DNA of 64,000 bases from Gammaproteobacteria bacterium (GTDB lineage: Bacteria; Pseudomonadota; Gammaproteobacteria; Ga0077536), in assembly GCA_009692365.1 (NCBI GenBank), contig SHZJ01000007.1:39341-103340 (forward strand), written 5' to 3'. Shown piece after piece: positions 1 to 7,877 of the stretch. The position numbers and the translations under genes were made by a program. Each line of letters starts with the position of its first letter. Within the stretch, counting starts at the first letter, position 1. The notes under the pieces are model-generated. The model was given only the letters and a program-made list of their open reading frames with translations, ran no database searches and was not told the DNA's origin.

Positions 1-268
1 CGACCAAGCCATGTTTGTGAGCCGCGAGCTGTTTACGGCCTGCGGCGGATTTCCGCTCATTCCCCTGATGGAAGACCTCGCGCTGTCGGCCAAGTTGCGC
101 CGCGAACTGGCGCCGCTAGCGTTGCGTTTGCGGGTGCTGACTTCTGCGCGCCGCTGGGAGCAAAGGGGTGCGTGGGGCACCATCGGGCTGATGTGGGGGC
201 TACGCTTGGCGTATTTTTTGGGCGTACCACCCAGCCGCCTAGCCCATTGGTATCGTCAAGTACGATGA
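1..268 (+). CDS. Family 2-type glycosyltransferase, TIGR04283-like (3' part only)
   Basis: Only the C-terminal 88 or so residues are in the window; the reading frame is open to base 2 and the start lies upstream. The visible stretch (DQAMFVSRELF, GGFPLIPLMEDLALS, RRWEQRG, LRLAYFLGV) matches the end of the TIGR04283 glycosyltransferases annotated as arsenosugar-biosynthesis type, which have a GT-A fold. Its stop codon overlaps the next start by 4 bases (ATGA), so the two are translationally coupled, and TIGR04283/TIGR04282 pairs are common. The true substrate is unknown. There is no link to motility apart from position. Confidence 0.8.
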   Translation, partial: DQAMFVSRELFTACGGFPLIPLMEDLALSAKLRRELAPLALRLRVLTSARRWEQRGAWGTIGLMWGLRLAYFLGVPPSRLAHWYRQVR

Positions 269-903
269 GTGCGGCGCGCACCGCGCTGATTGTCTTTGCC
301 CGCGCGCCGCGTCTAGGCGCGGTCAAAACCCGCCTCGCGGCGGGGCTGGGTGCGAGCGGGGCGGTGGACATTTATGCCGCTCTGCTGGGCCATGCGTTGC
401 GTCTGGCCGGGCAATGGCCGGGGCCGCGCTACTTGGCCTGCGCCGATCCGCCCTCACACGCCTATTTCGCGCAACTGCCCGCTGCGGCCAGTTTTGCATT
501 AGTCCTGCAGCGGGGGCGAGATTTGGGCACGCGCATGCGGGCGGCCTTGGCCGACGCCTTGGCCTGCCACCCCAGTGCGCTGCTCATGGGCAGCGATGTG
601 GTGGATAACCAGCTAGCGGACTTGCTGGCCGCTGGCGCGCATTTGCAGGGGGCTGGCGAGGTGGTGCTAGGGCCGGTGGCCGACGGGGGTTATTGGCTGA
701 TAGGGACGAAGCTGGACCAGCCGACACTTTTTCAGTCGTTGCCGTGGGGGAGCTCACAGGTGTACGCGGGCACCCTGCAGCGCTGCTGCGCGCTGGGCCT
801 AAGCGTCAGCGAGTTGCCCCTGCGGCACGACATCGACCAGCCTGCCGATGTGCAACAGCACGCCGCAGCCCTGGCCGCCTTACCCCGTGTACCTCTGGCC
901 TGA
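265..903 (+). CDS. TIGR04282/DUF2064 family glycosyltransferase
   Basis: 212 residues, starting at the ATG that overlaps the upstream stop (ATGA); the longer upstream reading frame only shadows that gene. It has the nucleotidyltransferase/GT-A-like N-terminus RTALIVFARAPRLGAVKTRLA, the GSDVV motif, the LGPVADGGYWLIG block and a terminal LRHDIDQPADV motif, all standard for TIGR04282 (DUF2064) proteins. These are annotated as arsenosugar-biosynthesis glycosyltransferases from genome context, and biochemical proof for this subgroup is thin. It is the partner of the gene before it and converges on the flagellar brake gene. Confidence 0.85.
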   Translation: MSAARTALIVFARAPRLGAVKTRLAAGLGASGAVDIYAALLGHALRLAGQWPGPRYLACADPPSHAYFAQLPAAASFALVLQRGRDLGTRMRAALADALACHPSALLMGSDVVDNQLADLLAAGAHLQGAGEVVLGPVADGGYWLIGTKLDQPTLFQSLPWGSSQVYAGTLQRCCALGLSVSELPLRHDIDQPADVQQHAAALAALPRVPLA

Positions 904-916
904 AGGCTTGCACCGC

Positions 917-1687
917 TTAGCACAACTGGCGTTGTGCGCGTTCTAGTTCCGCACAGAACTGCGCCACCCGGCGCGCCGTGGTGGGCGATATATTGCTGGT
1001 AAACCGTACCCGCGCGCGCTGCACTCGGGGCCGCGGCAGGGCATCGAGGTGGAGTATTTCAACCTCCGCGATGATTGGCTGGGCGTTGGGGACCAGCAAT
1101 CGGCAGGTCGCCCGCTGATGGGCGTCGCGGAGGGACTCGAAAACGCCGGTGCGAATTCGCGCGCAAAACCCGCCCACCGACATATCGCCCAATTCGCCGC
1201 TCAGCTGCCGCCCATCCGCCATGCGGAACTCCACATCAAAGCCACGATTACTGGGGACTGTCACCCGGTACTGCCGACGCCGCTGGGGGTAATCGATGGT
1301 GGCGGGGAAATCCACCTGGTAGTAGGGCAGCGCGTTGTGCTCACCAATTTGCGACACGGTGGTGGTGTAGCGCAGCGCAATGCCCTCCACGGTCCCACGC
1401 ACATGGAACTGGGTTCCGCTCAGCACGAGCGCGTGACCTGAGGCGGGGGTCAGTTCGTCCAGCACCAAGTAGCCCTGCTCGGGTACTAGCTCGAGGATGG
1501 CGCTGGTGTAGGCGTCCGGGTGGCCCGCGATGTGGATGGTCAGCAGGGCATGGTCGTTAAAGACTCGACGCAAAACGAGTTGGATTTCCGGGTCGATCGG
1601 CAGCTTCGCGCCATGCGCCGCGGGCTCCCGCGGCACGTCAGCGGGTCGTTTGCGGGAGAACCAATTAAAGATTGATCGTTCAGGCAC
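917..1687 (-). CDS. ycgR: YcgR-like PilZ flagellar brake protein
   Basis: 256 residues with two domains: an N-terminal YcgR-type beta domain (about 30-130) and a C-terminal PilZ domain (about 135-250). The c-di-GMP binding signature is visible: an RRRQYRV stretch (RxxxR) and a DMSVGG loop (D/N-x-S-x-x-G). Family members bind c-di-GMP and act on the flagellar motor to slow swimming. It is the last gene of the minus-strand flgA-flgM-flgN series, 20 bases after flgN, which supports a flagellar role. The symbol is by family and position; exact orthology to E. coli YcgR is not shown. Confidence 0.8.
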   Translation of the reverse strand: MPERSIFNWFSRKRPADVPREPAAHGAKLPIDPEIQLVLRRVFNDHALLTIHIAGHPDAYTSAILELVPEQGYLVLDELTPASGHALVLSGTQFHVRGTVEGIALRYTTTVSQIGEHNALPYYQVDFPATIDYPQRRRQYRVTVPSNRGFDVEFRMADGRQLSGELGDMSVGGFCARIRTGVFESLRDAHQRATCRLLVPNAQPIIAEVEILHLDALPRPRVQRARVRFTSNISPTTARRVAQFCAELERAQRQLC

Positions 1688-1707
1688 GCGCGCTATCCGG
1701 TGCTAAA

Positions 1708-2127
1708 TCACACGCTCTCCCAGGCTCTGGGCGGTCGGTCGCTGCGCCCAACGCGGCCACGCGCGTTGTACAAACGCTCGCCGGCGGGCCGGCCGCTGAG
1801 CAGGTCAAGCAAGGTATTAGTGAGGGTTTTGCTGGTTTCGACCGCGGCCCCATTGGTGCGGTTGGCCAAGGCGCAGCGCTCGAGTAACGCACGGATTTCC
1901 GTCCAGGCGGCTTGTTCGTCGGCGTGTGGGCTGACGTCGCGCAGCGCGCTGAGGTCGCACTGGCTCGCGGCCTCGTTGAGCGCCAGGGTCAGTTCGCGTT
2001 TATGGGTGACGGCGGCTTCAATGGCGGCCACGTCCCGGGTACGCAGCGCGGCGTATTCTTGCGCTAAGGCGTGCTCGAAGTCCCGCAGCAGCGCGTGCAG
2101 GGTCTCTCGGGCCGCGGTCGTATTCAT
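1708..2127 (-). CDS. flgN: Flagellar export chaperone FlgN
   Basis: 139 residues, almost all helix-forming, with the FlgN-like pattern LLRDFEHALAQEYAALRTRD and a long second helix carrying HKRELTLALNEA. FlgN is the cytoplasmic chaperone that escorts the hook-filament junction proteins FlgK and FlgL, both encoded in this window. It follows flgM with a 2-base gap, the usual flgA-flgM-flgN order. The C-terminus (after about residue 110) is Arg/Gly/Pro rich, presumably disordered, and could hold the substrate-binding tail. Confidence 0.8.
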   Translation of the reverse strand: MNTTAARETLHALLRDFEHALAQEYAALRTRDVAAIEAAVTHKRELTLALNEAASQCDLSALRDVSPHADEQAAWTEIRALLERCALANRTNGAAVETSKTLTNTLLDLLSGRPAGERLYNARGRVGRSDRPPRAWESV

Positions 2128-2129
2128 CG

Positions 2130-2444
2130 CTAGGCCGAACGTGGGCCGTGGGTCAGCAGCGCTTCGAAACCAGCCAATTTTTCCGCAACAGCCGGTGGGT
2201 CGACGCGATAGCTGCCGTCGTTGACGGCCGTTTGAAAGGTGGCCACCAGTTGGCTATCCACGACCGGTTGCTCTGCCACTGATTGCGTGAGTTCGCTCAG
2301 CTGGCTGGCGAGTTCGGTAAGATTGAGGGTCTCCTTGCTGGCCTGCGCGGCAACATTTTGCGGCCCTGCCTTTAACGCGCGGCCCTCCGAATTTGCCAGC
2401 GTGGCCGTGGCGGCCGTGGCGGCAGGAGTGATTTCAGCAACCAT
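2130..2444 (-). CDS. flgM: Anti-sigma-28 factor FlgM
   Basis: 104 residues: an Ala/Thr-rich, probably disordered N-terminus and a C-terminal sigma-28-binding region with the helices LTELASQLSELTQ, VVDSQLVATFQTAVNDGSYRVDPPAVAEKLAGFEALL. The GSYxVDPxxVAEKL pattern is the FlgM hallmark. FlgM holds FliA inactive until the hook is finished and FlgM is exported. The gene sits between flgA and flgN and appears to have its own sigma-28-type promoter in the gap after flgA, giving the usual autoregulation. A GGAG ribosome site precedes the ATG. Confidence 0.88.
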   Translation of the reverse strand: MVAEITPAATAATATLANSEGRALKAGPQNVAAQASKETLNLTELASQLSELTQSVAEQPVVDSQLVATFQTAVNDGSYRVDPPAVAEKLAGFEALLTHGPRSA

Positions 2445-2476
2445 GTTTTGTTGTCTCCTTCGACGTATGAGAGGTG

Positions 2477-2504
2477 CTAGCGGCAGATACTCAGAAATTC
2501 TTTA
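2477..2504 (-). promoter_or_regulatory. Candidate sigma-28 promoter for flgM
   Basis: On the minus strand a TAAA box and a GCCGCTAG box are separated by 16 bases, close to the TAAA-N15-GCCGATAA consensus (one base longer, two mismatches in the -10). It lies about 30 bases upstream of the flgM ATG, in the only gap of the flgA-M-N series. A FliA-driven flgM promoter is known in enteric bacteria; here it is inferred. Confidence 0.45.
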
Positions 2505-2554
2505 AAACGATTCTCCCCCCAAACTGCGGGTTGTCCCGATGGCCTGCGGCACCC

Positions 2555-3280
2555 TCAATTGATCGGCGCAGCGGGTCGCCCTGAGCCCACCTCAACGACC
2601 CCAGCTTCTATGATGACGCCCTCTACCACCCGGTTAGAAGTGGTGTTGCGCACCGTGATGCGGTCACCCAACGCGCCATCCTTCAACGCCGTTCCTGCGA
2701 CTCGAATGGCCAGAGTGCCGGCGGCCAGCGAGAGCGTTACGCTCTGCCCGCGGCGGACGGCGCGCTCCTCGCGCAAGGCGCCGGCCGTTAGCAGCGAACC
2801 CGCAGCAGTGTGCCGCACTACCACCCGACCCACCACCATGGCGGGGTCGGTGAGCGCGCCGGTCGGCAGGTTCATCAAGTAACGAGACTCGACCCGGACG
2901 TCGGTGAGTGTCAGCAGTTTGCCGCGTGGCAGCGTCTGCACGGCGCTCACGACGACAAATTTTTGACGAACGCTGGCCGGGACGAACAGGGTCCAGGGCG
3001 TCTCGCCTTCGCAGCGTACCCCCGCCGAGGTGTTGCCGGGCAGGCGCGCGCCCGGCGGCAAATAGACCGCTAGGGGGTTGTTGCAGGCGGCTAGTCGCAG
3101 GCGCGGGTCCAGCCGTCCGACTTCTACTTTGACGTCCTGCGCGTTCTGGGCGCTTTCTTGCTGCAGGAAATTAGCGACGGCGGTGCGGATGCTCTCGAGC
3201 GGTTGCTCGTCCGCCTGACCGTGGCCGCTGCCCAAGCTGCAAAAAACCGCGAGCAGGGCGATGAGTGAATAGCGTTGCAT
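2555..3280 (-). CDS. flgA: Flagellar P-ring assembly chaperone FlgA
   Basis: 241 residues with a Sec signal peptide (MQRYSLIALLAVFCSLGSGHGQA), so periplasmic. The body has the FlgA/SAF-type region: LPRGKLLTLTDV, MVVGRVVVRHTAAGSLLTAGAL, RRGQSVTLSLAAGTLAIRV and DRITVRNTTSNRVVEGVI. FlgA helps FlgI assemble into the P-ring around the rod. It is first in the minus-strand flgA-flgM-flgN-ycgR series, and a -24/-12 promoter lies about 35-50 bases upstream. Length and domain order are normal for the family. Confidence 0.9.
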   Translation of the reverse strand: MQRYSLIALLAVFCSLGSGHGQADEQPLESIRTAVANFLQQESAQNAQDVKVEVGRLDPRLRLAACNNPLAVYLPPGARLPGNTSAGVRCEGETPWTLFVPASVRQKFVVVSAVQTLPRGKLLTLTDVRVESRYLMNLPTGALTDPAMVVGRVVVRHTAAGSLLTAGALREERAVRRGQSVTLSLAAGTLAIRVAGTALKDGALGDRITVRNTTSNRVVEGVIIEAGVVEVGSGRPAAPIN

Positions 3281-3312
3281 CGAGCACGTCCTTTTGGGTA
3301 CGGGAAAACACT

Positions 3313-3328
3313 TGCAAACGTTGTGCCG
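3313..3328 (-). promoter_or_regulatory. Candidate sigma-54 promoter for flgA
   Basis: Read on the minus strand: CGGCACAACGTTTGCA, with the invariant GG and GC exactly 10 bases apart and a TTGC -12 box. One mismatch in the -24 box (C for T). It lies about 35 bases upstream of the flgA ATG and back to back with the sigma-28-type promoter of cheV. Confidence 0.65.
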
Positions 3329-3337
3329 TGTACTAGC

Positions 3338-3364
3338 TCAAGCTTTCTCTGCGCGGGGCGATAA
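3338..3364 (+). promoter_or_regulatory. Candidate sigma-28 promoter for cheV
   Basis: TCAAGCTT, 11 bases, then GGCGATAA, against the FliA consensus TAAAGTTT-N11-GCCGATAA (two mismatches in the -35, one in the -10). It is 35 bases upstream of the cheV ATG. Placing cheV among late FliA-dependent genes fits its chemotaxis role. Confidence 0.7.
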
Positions 3365-3399
3365 GGAAAACTTGAACTAGGACTACCGCGGAGCGCTTC

Positions 3400-4347
3400 A
3401 TGTCGATAATCGATAGAGTCGATCGTTTAACCCGGCTGGCCGGCCGGAATCGGCTCGAACTGCTGTTGTTCCGTCTCACCAGCAAGCAGATTTTCGGGAT
3501 CAATGTGTTCAAGGTCCGCGAGGTTCTGAAATGTCCGCCGCTGCGCCCGATTCCACATTCTCACTACCAGATGCGCGGCGTTTTTCACGCCCGCGGCCAG
3601 ACCATCACCGTGATCGACCTGGCCGCCGTGCTGGGGCAGGGTGCTAGCAAGGGCACGCCCGACGAATTCGTCATCGTCACGGAATATTCCGGCCATGTGC
3701 AGGGATATCTGGTGCAGCAGGTGGTACGCATCGTCAACCTGCGCTGGGACGACATCAAGCCGCCGCCGGCCGGCATCGGCAACGCCAACTATTTAACGGC
3801 CGTCACCACTTTGGAAAATCAGTTGGTGGAAATTCTCGACGTGGAGCGCGTGCTGTCTGAAATTGTGGGCCTTGCGGTGGAGGTCTCCGAGGAACTTCTG
3901 GCGCACAATGTCCCCGACGACGACATTCCCCGTCGCATCTTTATCGCCGACGACTCCGCGGTAGCGCGCCGACAAATGATGCGCGTGATGGACCAGTTGG
4001 GCGTCGAATACGAAATCGCCGAAAATGGGCTGGCCGCGCTGGAGATGCTGAAAGCGTACGCCGCCGAAGGGCCGATCACCAAGCGCTTTGCCATGCTGCT
4101 ATCGGATATTGAAATGCCCCAAATGGACGGCTACACCCTGACCAAGACGCTGAAGGCAGACCCTGATCTAAGAGACCTTTACGTTTGTCTGCACACTTCG
4201 CTGAGCGGCAGTTTCAACGATTCGATGGCAAATTCGGTAGGCGCCAATAAGTTAGTCGCTAAATTTGAGCCCGACGACCTCGCCGCTTTGGTGATGTCCG
4301 TCGTCAACGTGGGTTCCGCGCTGACCTCGAAGGAAATCCGCGGCTAA
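3400..4347 (+). CDS. cheV: Chemotaxis coupling protein CheV (CheW-REC fusion)
   Basis: 315 residues: a CheW-like domain (about 17-160; FRLTSKQIFGINVFKVREVL, MRGVFHARGQTITVIDL) followed by a receiver domain (about 178-305). The receiver has the acidic pair D184/D185, phosphoacceptor D236 in LSDIEMPQMDG, and the late lysine in NKLVAKFEP. CheV couples receptors to CheA and is thought to adapt signalling through its own phosphorylation. In Vibrio and Pseudomonas cheV is followed by cheR, then flgB; here a long non-coding gap follows. Sigma-28-type promoter upstream. Confidence 0.93.
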   Translation: MSIIDRVDRLTRLAGRNRLELLLFRLTSKQIFGINVFKVREVLKCPPLRPIPHSHYQMRGVFHARGQTITVIDLAAVLGQGASKGTPDEFVIVTEYSGHVQGYLVQQVVRIVNLRWDDIKPPPAGIGNANYLTAVTTLENQLVEILDVERVLSEIVGLAVEVSEELLAHNVPDDDIPRRIFIADDSAVARRQMMRVMDQLGVEYEIAENGLAALEMLKAYAAEGPITKRFAMLLSDIEMPQMDGYTLTKTLKADPDLRDLYVCLHTSLSGSFNDSMANSVGANKLVAKFEPDDLAALVMSVVNVGSALTSKEIRG

Positions 4348-4472
4348 GCGCGAGTTTTTGCTTGCGAGTTAACCGACGCGGCGGCGGTGGCGGTGCCGCG
4401 TGAGGCTGCGCGCAGTGACGGCTCCCACACCGCTCTAGCCAGCGTCACCAAACGCCCACCGCGGCCGGCCGC

Positions 4473-4494
4473 GCGCAGCCCCAACGGGCTGCGC
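4473..4494. terminator. Stem-loop downstream of cheV
   Basis: GCGCAGCCC and GGGCTGCGC form a perfect 9-bp stem around a 4-base CAAC loop, about 125 bp after the cheV stop. There is no T-run on either side, so if it ends cheV transcription it is not a classic intrinsic terminator. Flanking GGCCGGCC blocks could lengthen the structure. Confidence 0.35.
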
Positions 4495-4894
4495 TGGTCG
4501 GCCGGCCCACTTGCACGCGCTAAAGTGCGGCCGGCCTCTACCGAGGCCAAACTCGCCGCGCGCGCCGCGCGCAAGGCTCGCCTAGGCAATTCTTTCTAAA
4601 TACTCACGCGTGTCCCACCTTGTGGCGTACCCGAGGTGGCCGGGCAGCGCGCGCGTTTGCTCGCGTTCGCGCAAAAAGCTGCTGCCACCGCAGTGGTCCC
4701 TCCGCGACGCAATCTTTAAGTGCGGGCCGATGCCAAGCAGCTAAACCAGCAGCCAGACAAGCGGTGGTGGTGTCCGACACCCACTTGGCCGCAGCACCCC
4801 ACCCGCGACGGACTGCGGTGCGGGCCAGTGGCCGCGCTCGCTGGTGCGCACGCCCGTTTTGCCTAGCCGAGGCCCCGGCAGACTTGCACGGCTG

Positions 4895-4933
4895 GCTTGC
4901 CGCGGGGCTTGCCGCTTGCCTGCAAAGCTTGCC
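4895..4933 (+). repeat. Four GCTTGCC repeats upstream of the flgB promoter
   Basis: GCTTGCC occurs at 4895, 4907, 4914 and 4927, three of them extended to GCTTGCCGC. The cluster is about 85-125 bp before the flgB -24/-12 promoter, a typical distance for an enhancer of a sigma-54 activator. The same word, inverted, recurs before the flgJ promoter candidate (11445-11461). Role inferred; it could instead be a small repetitive element. Confidence 0.5.
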
Positions 4934-5020
4934 GCCTATTCGGCCTGATCTGGCCGCGTCGAGCCGGCAAGGCGAATAAAAAACTATTACAAAACAATTT
5001 GTTAAGTATTTTATAAGGAC

Positions 5021-5037
5021 TTGGCACGAGTTTCGCT
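5021..5037 (+). promoter_or_regulatory. Sigma-54 promoter for the flgB operon
   Basis: TTGGCACGAGTTTCGCT: a perfect TTGGCACG -24 box, GG and GC separated by 10 bases, and one mismatch in the -12 box. It lies 37 bases upstream of the flgB ATG. This fits the FlrC (FleR)-dependent class of flgB operons in polar-flagellate gammaproteobacteria. Confidence 0.8.
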
Positions 5038-5073
5038 CTAAAGCTCGCAACGGCAAAGACAGCAGGGGGCTTC

Positions 5074-5475
5074 ATGTTTAATCTCGATACCGCTCTGGGC
5101 ATACATCCGCAGGCCGCGCTGCTGCGCGCCCACCGGGCGGAACTCATTGCCGGCAATCTGGCGAACGCAGATACCCCGAACTATCAGGCGCGAGACTTCA
5201 ATTTCAACGCCGCTCTGGAACTCGCGAGCGGCGGCAACGACATGGACCTCCAGACCACCGGCACTCAGATGGGTCGCCTGGCCCTGGGTGACGCGGGGCT
5301 AGGCGGCGTAGAACTGGAATACCGCAGCCCCACGCAAGCCTCGCTAGACCAGAATACGGTGGATGTGCAGGGTGAACGTTCGCGCTTCGTGGACAACGCC
5401 ATGCGCTATGAGGCCGGTTTGCGTTTTATCGACGGTACGCTCGGCGGTCTGCTGAGCGCCATTCGGGGAGATTAG
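5074..5475 (+). CDS. flgB: Flagellar proximal rod protein FlgB
   Basis: 133 residues, normal for FlgB. It carries the rod/hook N-terminal signature NLANADTPNYQARDFNF and the C-terminal helix FVDNAMRYEAGLRFIDGTLGGLLSAI. FlgB forms the proximal rod just distal to the MS-ring and export gate. First gene of flgBCDEFGHI, behind the sigma-54 promoter; flgC follows after 2 bases. An AGGGGG-type ribosome site precedes the ATG. Confidence 0.95.
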   Translation: MFNLDTALGIHPQAALLRAHRAELIAGNLANADTPNYQARDFNFNAALELASGGNDMDLQTTGTQMGRLALGDAGLGGVELEYRSPTQASLDQNTVDVQGERSRFVDNAMRYEAGLRFIDGTLGGLLSAIRGD

Positions 5476-5477
5476 AG

Positions 5478-5900
5478 ATGTCACTTTTTAGTGTGATGAA
5501 CACGGCGGCCACCGCCCTTGCCGCGCAAAGCCTGCGCTTGAACACCACGGCGAGCAATCTGGCCAACGCCAACAGCACGACCAGCAGCATGGACACGACC
5601 TATCGGGCGCGCCAACCGGTGTTCGCCCCGATGTTCGACGAACTCTCCGACAGCGGCGACGACGCTGCTGTCGGGGTGGAGGTCCAGGGCATCGTGGAGA
5701 GTCAGGCACCGTTGCGTCGCGAGTACCAACCCGGTAGTCCGATGGCCGACGCCGATGGCTATGTGTTTATGTCGAACGTCAACGTGATCGAGGAAATGGC
5801 CAATATGATTTCCGCTTCGCGTAGCTATCAGACCAATATCGAAATCATGGATGCGGCCAAGCAAATGTTGACGCGTACCTTGTCGATCGGCCAGCAGTAA
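5478..5900 (+). CDS. flgC: Flagellar proximal rod protein FlgC
   Basis: 140 residues, typical length. The N-terminal rod motif is SNLANANSTTSSMDTTYRARQPVF and the C-terminal part has VNVIEEMANMISASRSYQTNIEIMDAAKQMLTRTLSIGQ, the FlgC-defining helix. It is a rod subunit between FlgB and FlgF/FlgG, exported by the flagellar type III apparatus. Tightly spaced between flgB and flgD. Confidence 0.95.
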   Translation: MSLFSVMNTAATALAAQSLRLNTTASNLANANSTTSSMDTTYRARQPVFAPMFDELSDSGDDAAVGVEVQGIVESQAPLRREYQPGSPMADADGYVFMSNVNVIEEMANMISASRSYQTNIEIMDAAKQMLTRTLSIGQQ

Positions 5901-5911
5901 GGAACCAGCAC

Positions 5912-6592
5912 ATGGCAAATTCAATCGGTGGACTACCCCCAGGCCTAGAGGCTTTAAGCAACGCGCGTCTGCAGAGCGACGACAAGAAAGCCAAGACCCT
6001 AGGCCAGGACGAATTTCTCAGGCTGATGGTCGCCCAGATGAACAATCAGGACCCCATGAAGCCCATGGACGGTGGCCAGTTTTTGAGCCAGATGGCGCAG
6101 TTCGGGACGGTGACCGGGGTCAACGATTTACAGAAATCATTCGTCACATTGGCCACGTCCCTGCAATCCAACCAAGCCTTACAGGCGTCCACCATGGTCG
6201 GCCGGCAAGTGCTGGTGGCAGGCGACAAACTAAATTTGGCGGACGGCAGCGATCCAGTCTTTGGGGTCGAACTGCAAAAGGCCGCCAGTCAAGTCAATGT
6301 GGCTATCACCGATAGCGCGGGGCAGGTGGTGCGCAATTTTTCGCTGGGCCAGACCGATGCCGGTATCCATGACTTGGCTTGGGATGGACTGGACGTGCAG
6401 GGCAATCGCCTGCCGGCGGGCCAATACACGCTGAAGGTCGACGCCACGATTGATAACAAGGTTGAGGCGGGCACCTCGCTCGTCCGAGTGCCGGTAGAGA
6501 GCGTCACCTTACCGCGCAATGGGCAAGCCCCAATGCTAAACCTAGCTGAATACGGTTCATTGAGCATGGATGCCGTCCGCCGCGTTTTCTAA
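5912..6592 (+). CDS. flgD: Hook-cap protein FlgD
   Basis: 226 residues. The N-terminus has the conserved block FLRLMVAQMNNQDPMKPMDG followed by FLSQMAQFGTVTGVNDL; the C-terminal half is the FlgD tudor/FnIII-like region with GQVVRNFSLGQTDAGIHDLAWDG and LPAGQYTLKVDA. FlgD caps the growing hook and is discarded when FlgK arrives. It precedes flgE as expected. Confidence 0.95.
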   Translation: MANSIGGLPPGLEALSNARLQSDDKKAKTLGQDEFLRLMVAQMNNQDPMKPMDGGQFLSQMAQFGTVTGVNDLQKSFVTLATSLQSNQALQASTMVGRQVLVAGDKLNLADGSDPVFGVELQKAASQVNVAITDSAGQVVRNFSLGQTDAGIHDLAWDGLDVQGNRLPAGQYTLKVDATIDNKVEAGTSLVRVPVESVTLPRNGQAPMLNLAEYGSLSMDAVRRVF

Positions 6593-6640
6593 GCGCGACG
6601 CATCCTCACCACGCATACCCACTTATTAGGAGAAAATATT

Positions 6641-7852
6641 ATGTCGTTCCAGTCTGCCATCAGCGGCCTGCGTGCCTCCTCTACCGACCTCGGCGTGGTT
6701 GGCAACAACGTTGCCAACGCCAACACCACGGCTTTCAAAGCCTCCCGTGCGGAATTTTCCGATGTTTTTGCGACCACCAGTGCCGGGGTGGCGGCTACCG
6801 CCACGGGGCAGGGCGTTAACACCGCCAAAGTGGCCCAACAATTTACCCAAGGCAATATCACCTTCACCGACAACGGCTTGGATTTGGCCATCAGCGGCAA
6901 CGGCTTTTTCGTTGTTGATTCGCAGGGCGACCAGCTCTACTCGCGCGACGGCTCCTTTGGGATCGACCGCGAAGGCTACATGGTGAATGGCAATGGCCAG
7001 CGCTTAAAAGCCTTTAGCGCCGACGGCACGGGGGCGATCTCCGGTGCGCTCGAGACGCTGCGGATCACCAGCGCGAACACGGCCCCGGTTGCCACCACCA
7101 ACGTGGAGTTCGGCGCTAATCTCGACTCCCAAGACACCGCGCCGTCGGTGACGCCGTTCGACGCCACTAACAACGCAACTTTCAACAGCACGACGGCGAC
7201 CACGGTGTACGATTCTTTAGGTGGCTCACACCTGCTGCAGCTTTATTTTGTGAAGACCGGGTCCGGCACGTGGGATACCAATTCGCAGATCGATGGCGCT
7301 GCGGTCGGCGCGGGCAGTCCTCTAGCCTTCAATACCTCGGGTGCATTGTCCAGTCCGTTGGGTGGTTCTGTCACCTTGCCGGCGTTCGTGCCCGTGGGCG
7401 GCGGAGCGCCGCTCAATATATCGCTCAATGTCAGCGAGATGACCCAGTACGGCGCGCCGTTTGCAGTGAATCGGGTCACCCAGGACGGCTACACGACGGG
7501 TCGTTTGTCGGGGCTCGACATCGATAAAGAGGGCATCGTTTTTGCGCGCTTCACCAACGGTCAGTCGACGGTGCAGGGTCAGGTAGCGCTGGCCAATTTC
7601 GCGAATTCTCAGGGGCTACGTTCGCTGGGCAACAATAATTGGGCGGAGTCCTTTGAGTCCGGCGCGGCGCTGATGGGTTCGCCGAGCACTGGCAGCTTCG
7701 GGCAAATTCAATCCGGGGCACTCGAAGATGCCAACATTGATCTGTCCCAAGAGCTCGTGAATTTGATCGTCGCACAGCGCAATTTTCAGGCGAATACGCA
7801 AGTCATTCAGGCCGAAAGCGCCGTTACCCAAGCGATCCTGCAAATTTCTTAA
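6641..7852 (+). CDS. flgE: Flagellar hook protein FlgE
   Basis: 403 residues. The N-terminus MSFQSAISGLRASSTDLGVVGNNVANANTTAFK has the rod/hook core motif; DLAISGNGFFVVD is in the next conserved block; and the C-terminus SQELVNLIVAQRNFQANTQVIQ ends in the helix that polymerises in the hook. FlgE forms the universal joint between rod and filament. An AGGAG site lies before the ATG, and the 48-base gap after flgD is the longest in the first part of the operon, so extra mRNA processing or an internal promoter is possible though none stands out. Confidence 0.95.
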   Translation: MSFQSAISGLRASSTDLGVVGNNVANANTTAFKASRAEFSDVFATTSAGVAATATGQGVNTAKVAQQFTQGNITFTDNGLDLAISGNGFFVVDSQGDQLYSRDGSFGIDREGYMVNGNGQRLKAFSADGTGAISGALETLRITSANTAPVATTNVEFGANLDSQDTAPSVTPFDATNNATFNSTTATTVYDSLGGSHLLQLYFVKTGSGTWDTNSQIDGAAVGAGSPLAFNTSGALSSPLGGSVTLPAFVPVGGGAPLNISLNVSEMTQYGAPFAVNRVTQDGYTTGRLSGLDIDKEGIVFARFTNGQSTVQGQVALANFANSQGLRSLGNNNWAESFESGAALMGSPSTGSFGQIQSGALEDANIDLSQELVNLIVAQRNFQANTQVIQAESAVTQAILQIS

Positions 7853-7877
7853 CGAGCCCTGAGCCGGAGTCATCGCC

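Larger units (their letters stand above)
4348..5073. other. 726-bp intergenic region between cheV and flgB
   Basis: No convincing gene. Open frames here are low-complexity Ala/Arg/Gly/Pro translations typical of chance frames in GC-rich DNA. Visible elements: a 9-bp hairpin at 4473-4494, a cluster of four GCTTGCC repeats at 4895-4933, and a strong -24/-12 promoter at 5021-5037. In related clusters this position holds cheR (about 825 bp), but I see no CheR methyltransferase motif in any frame. Confidence 0.7.

Noticed and set aside
4604..5056. 150-codon minus-strand frame in the cheV-flgB gap
   Set aside because: Ala/Arg-rich, crosses the sigma-54 promoter, no family resemblance; treated as non-coding.
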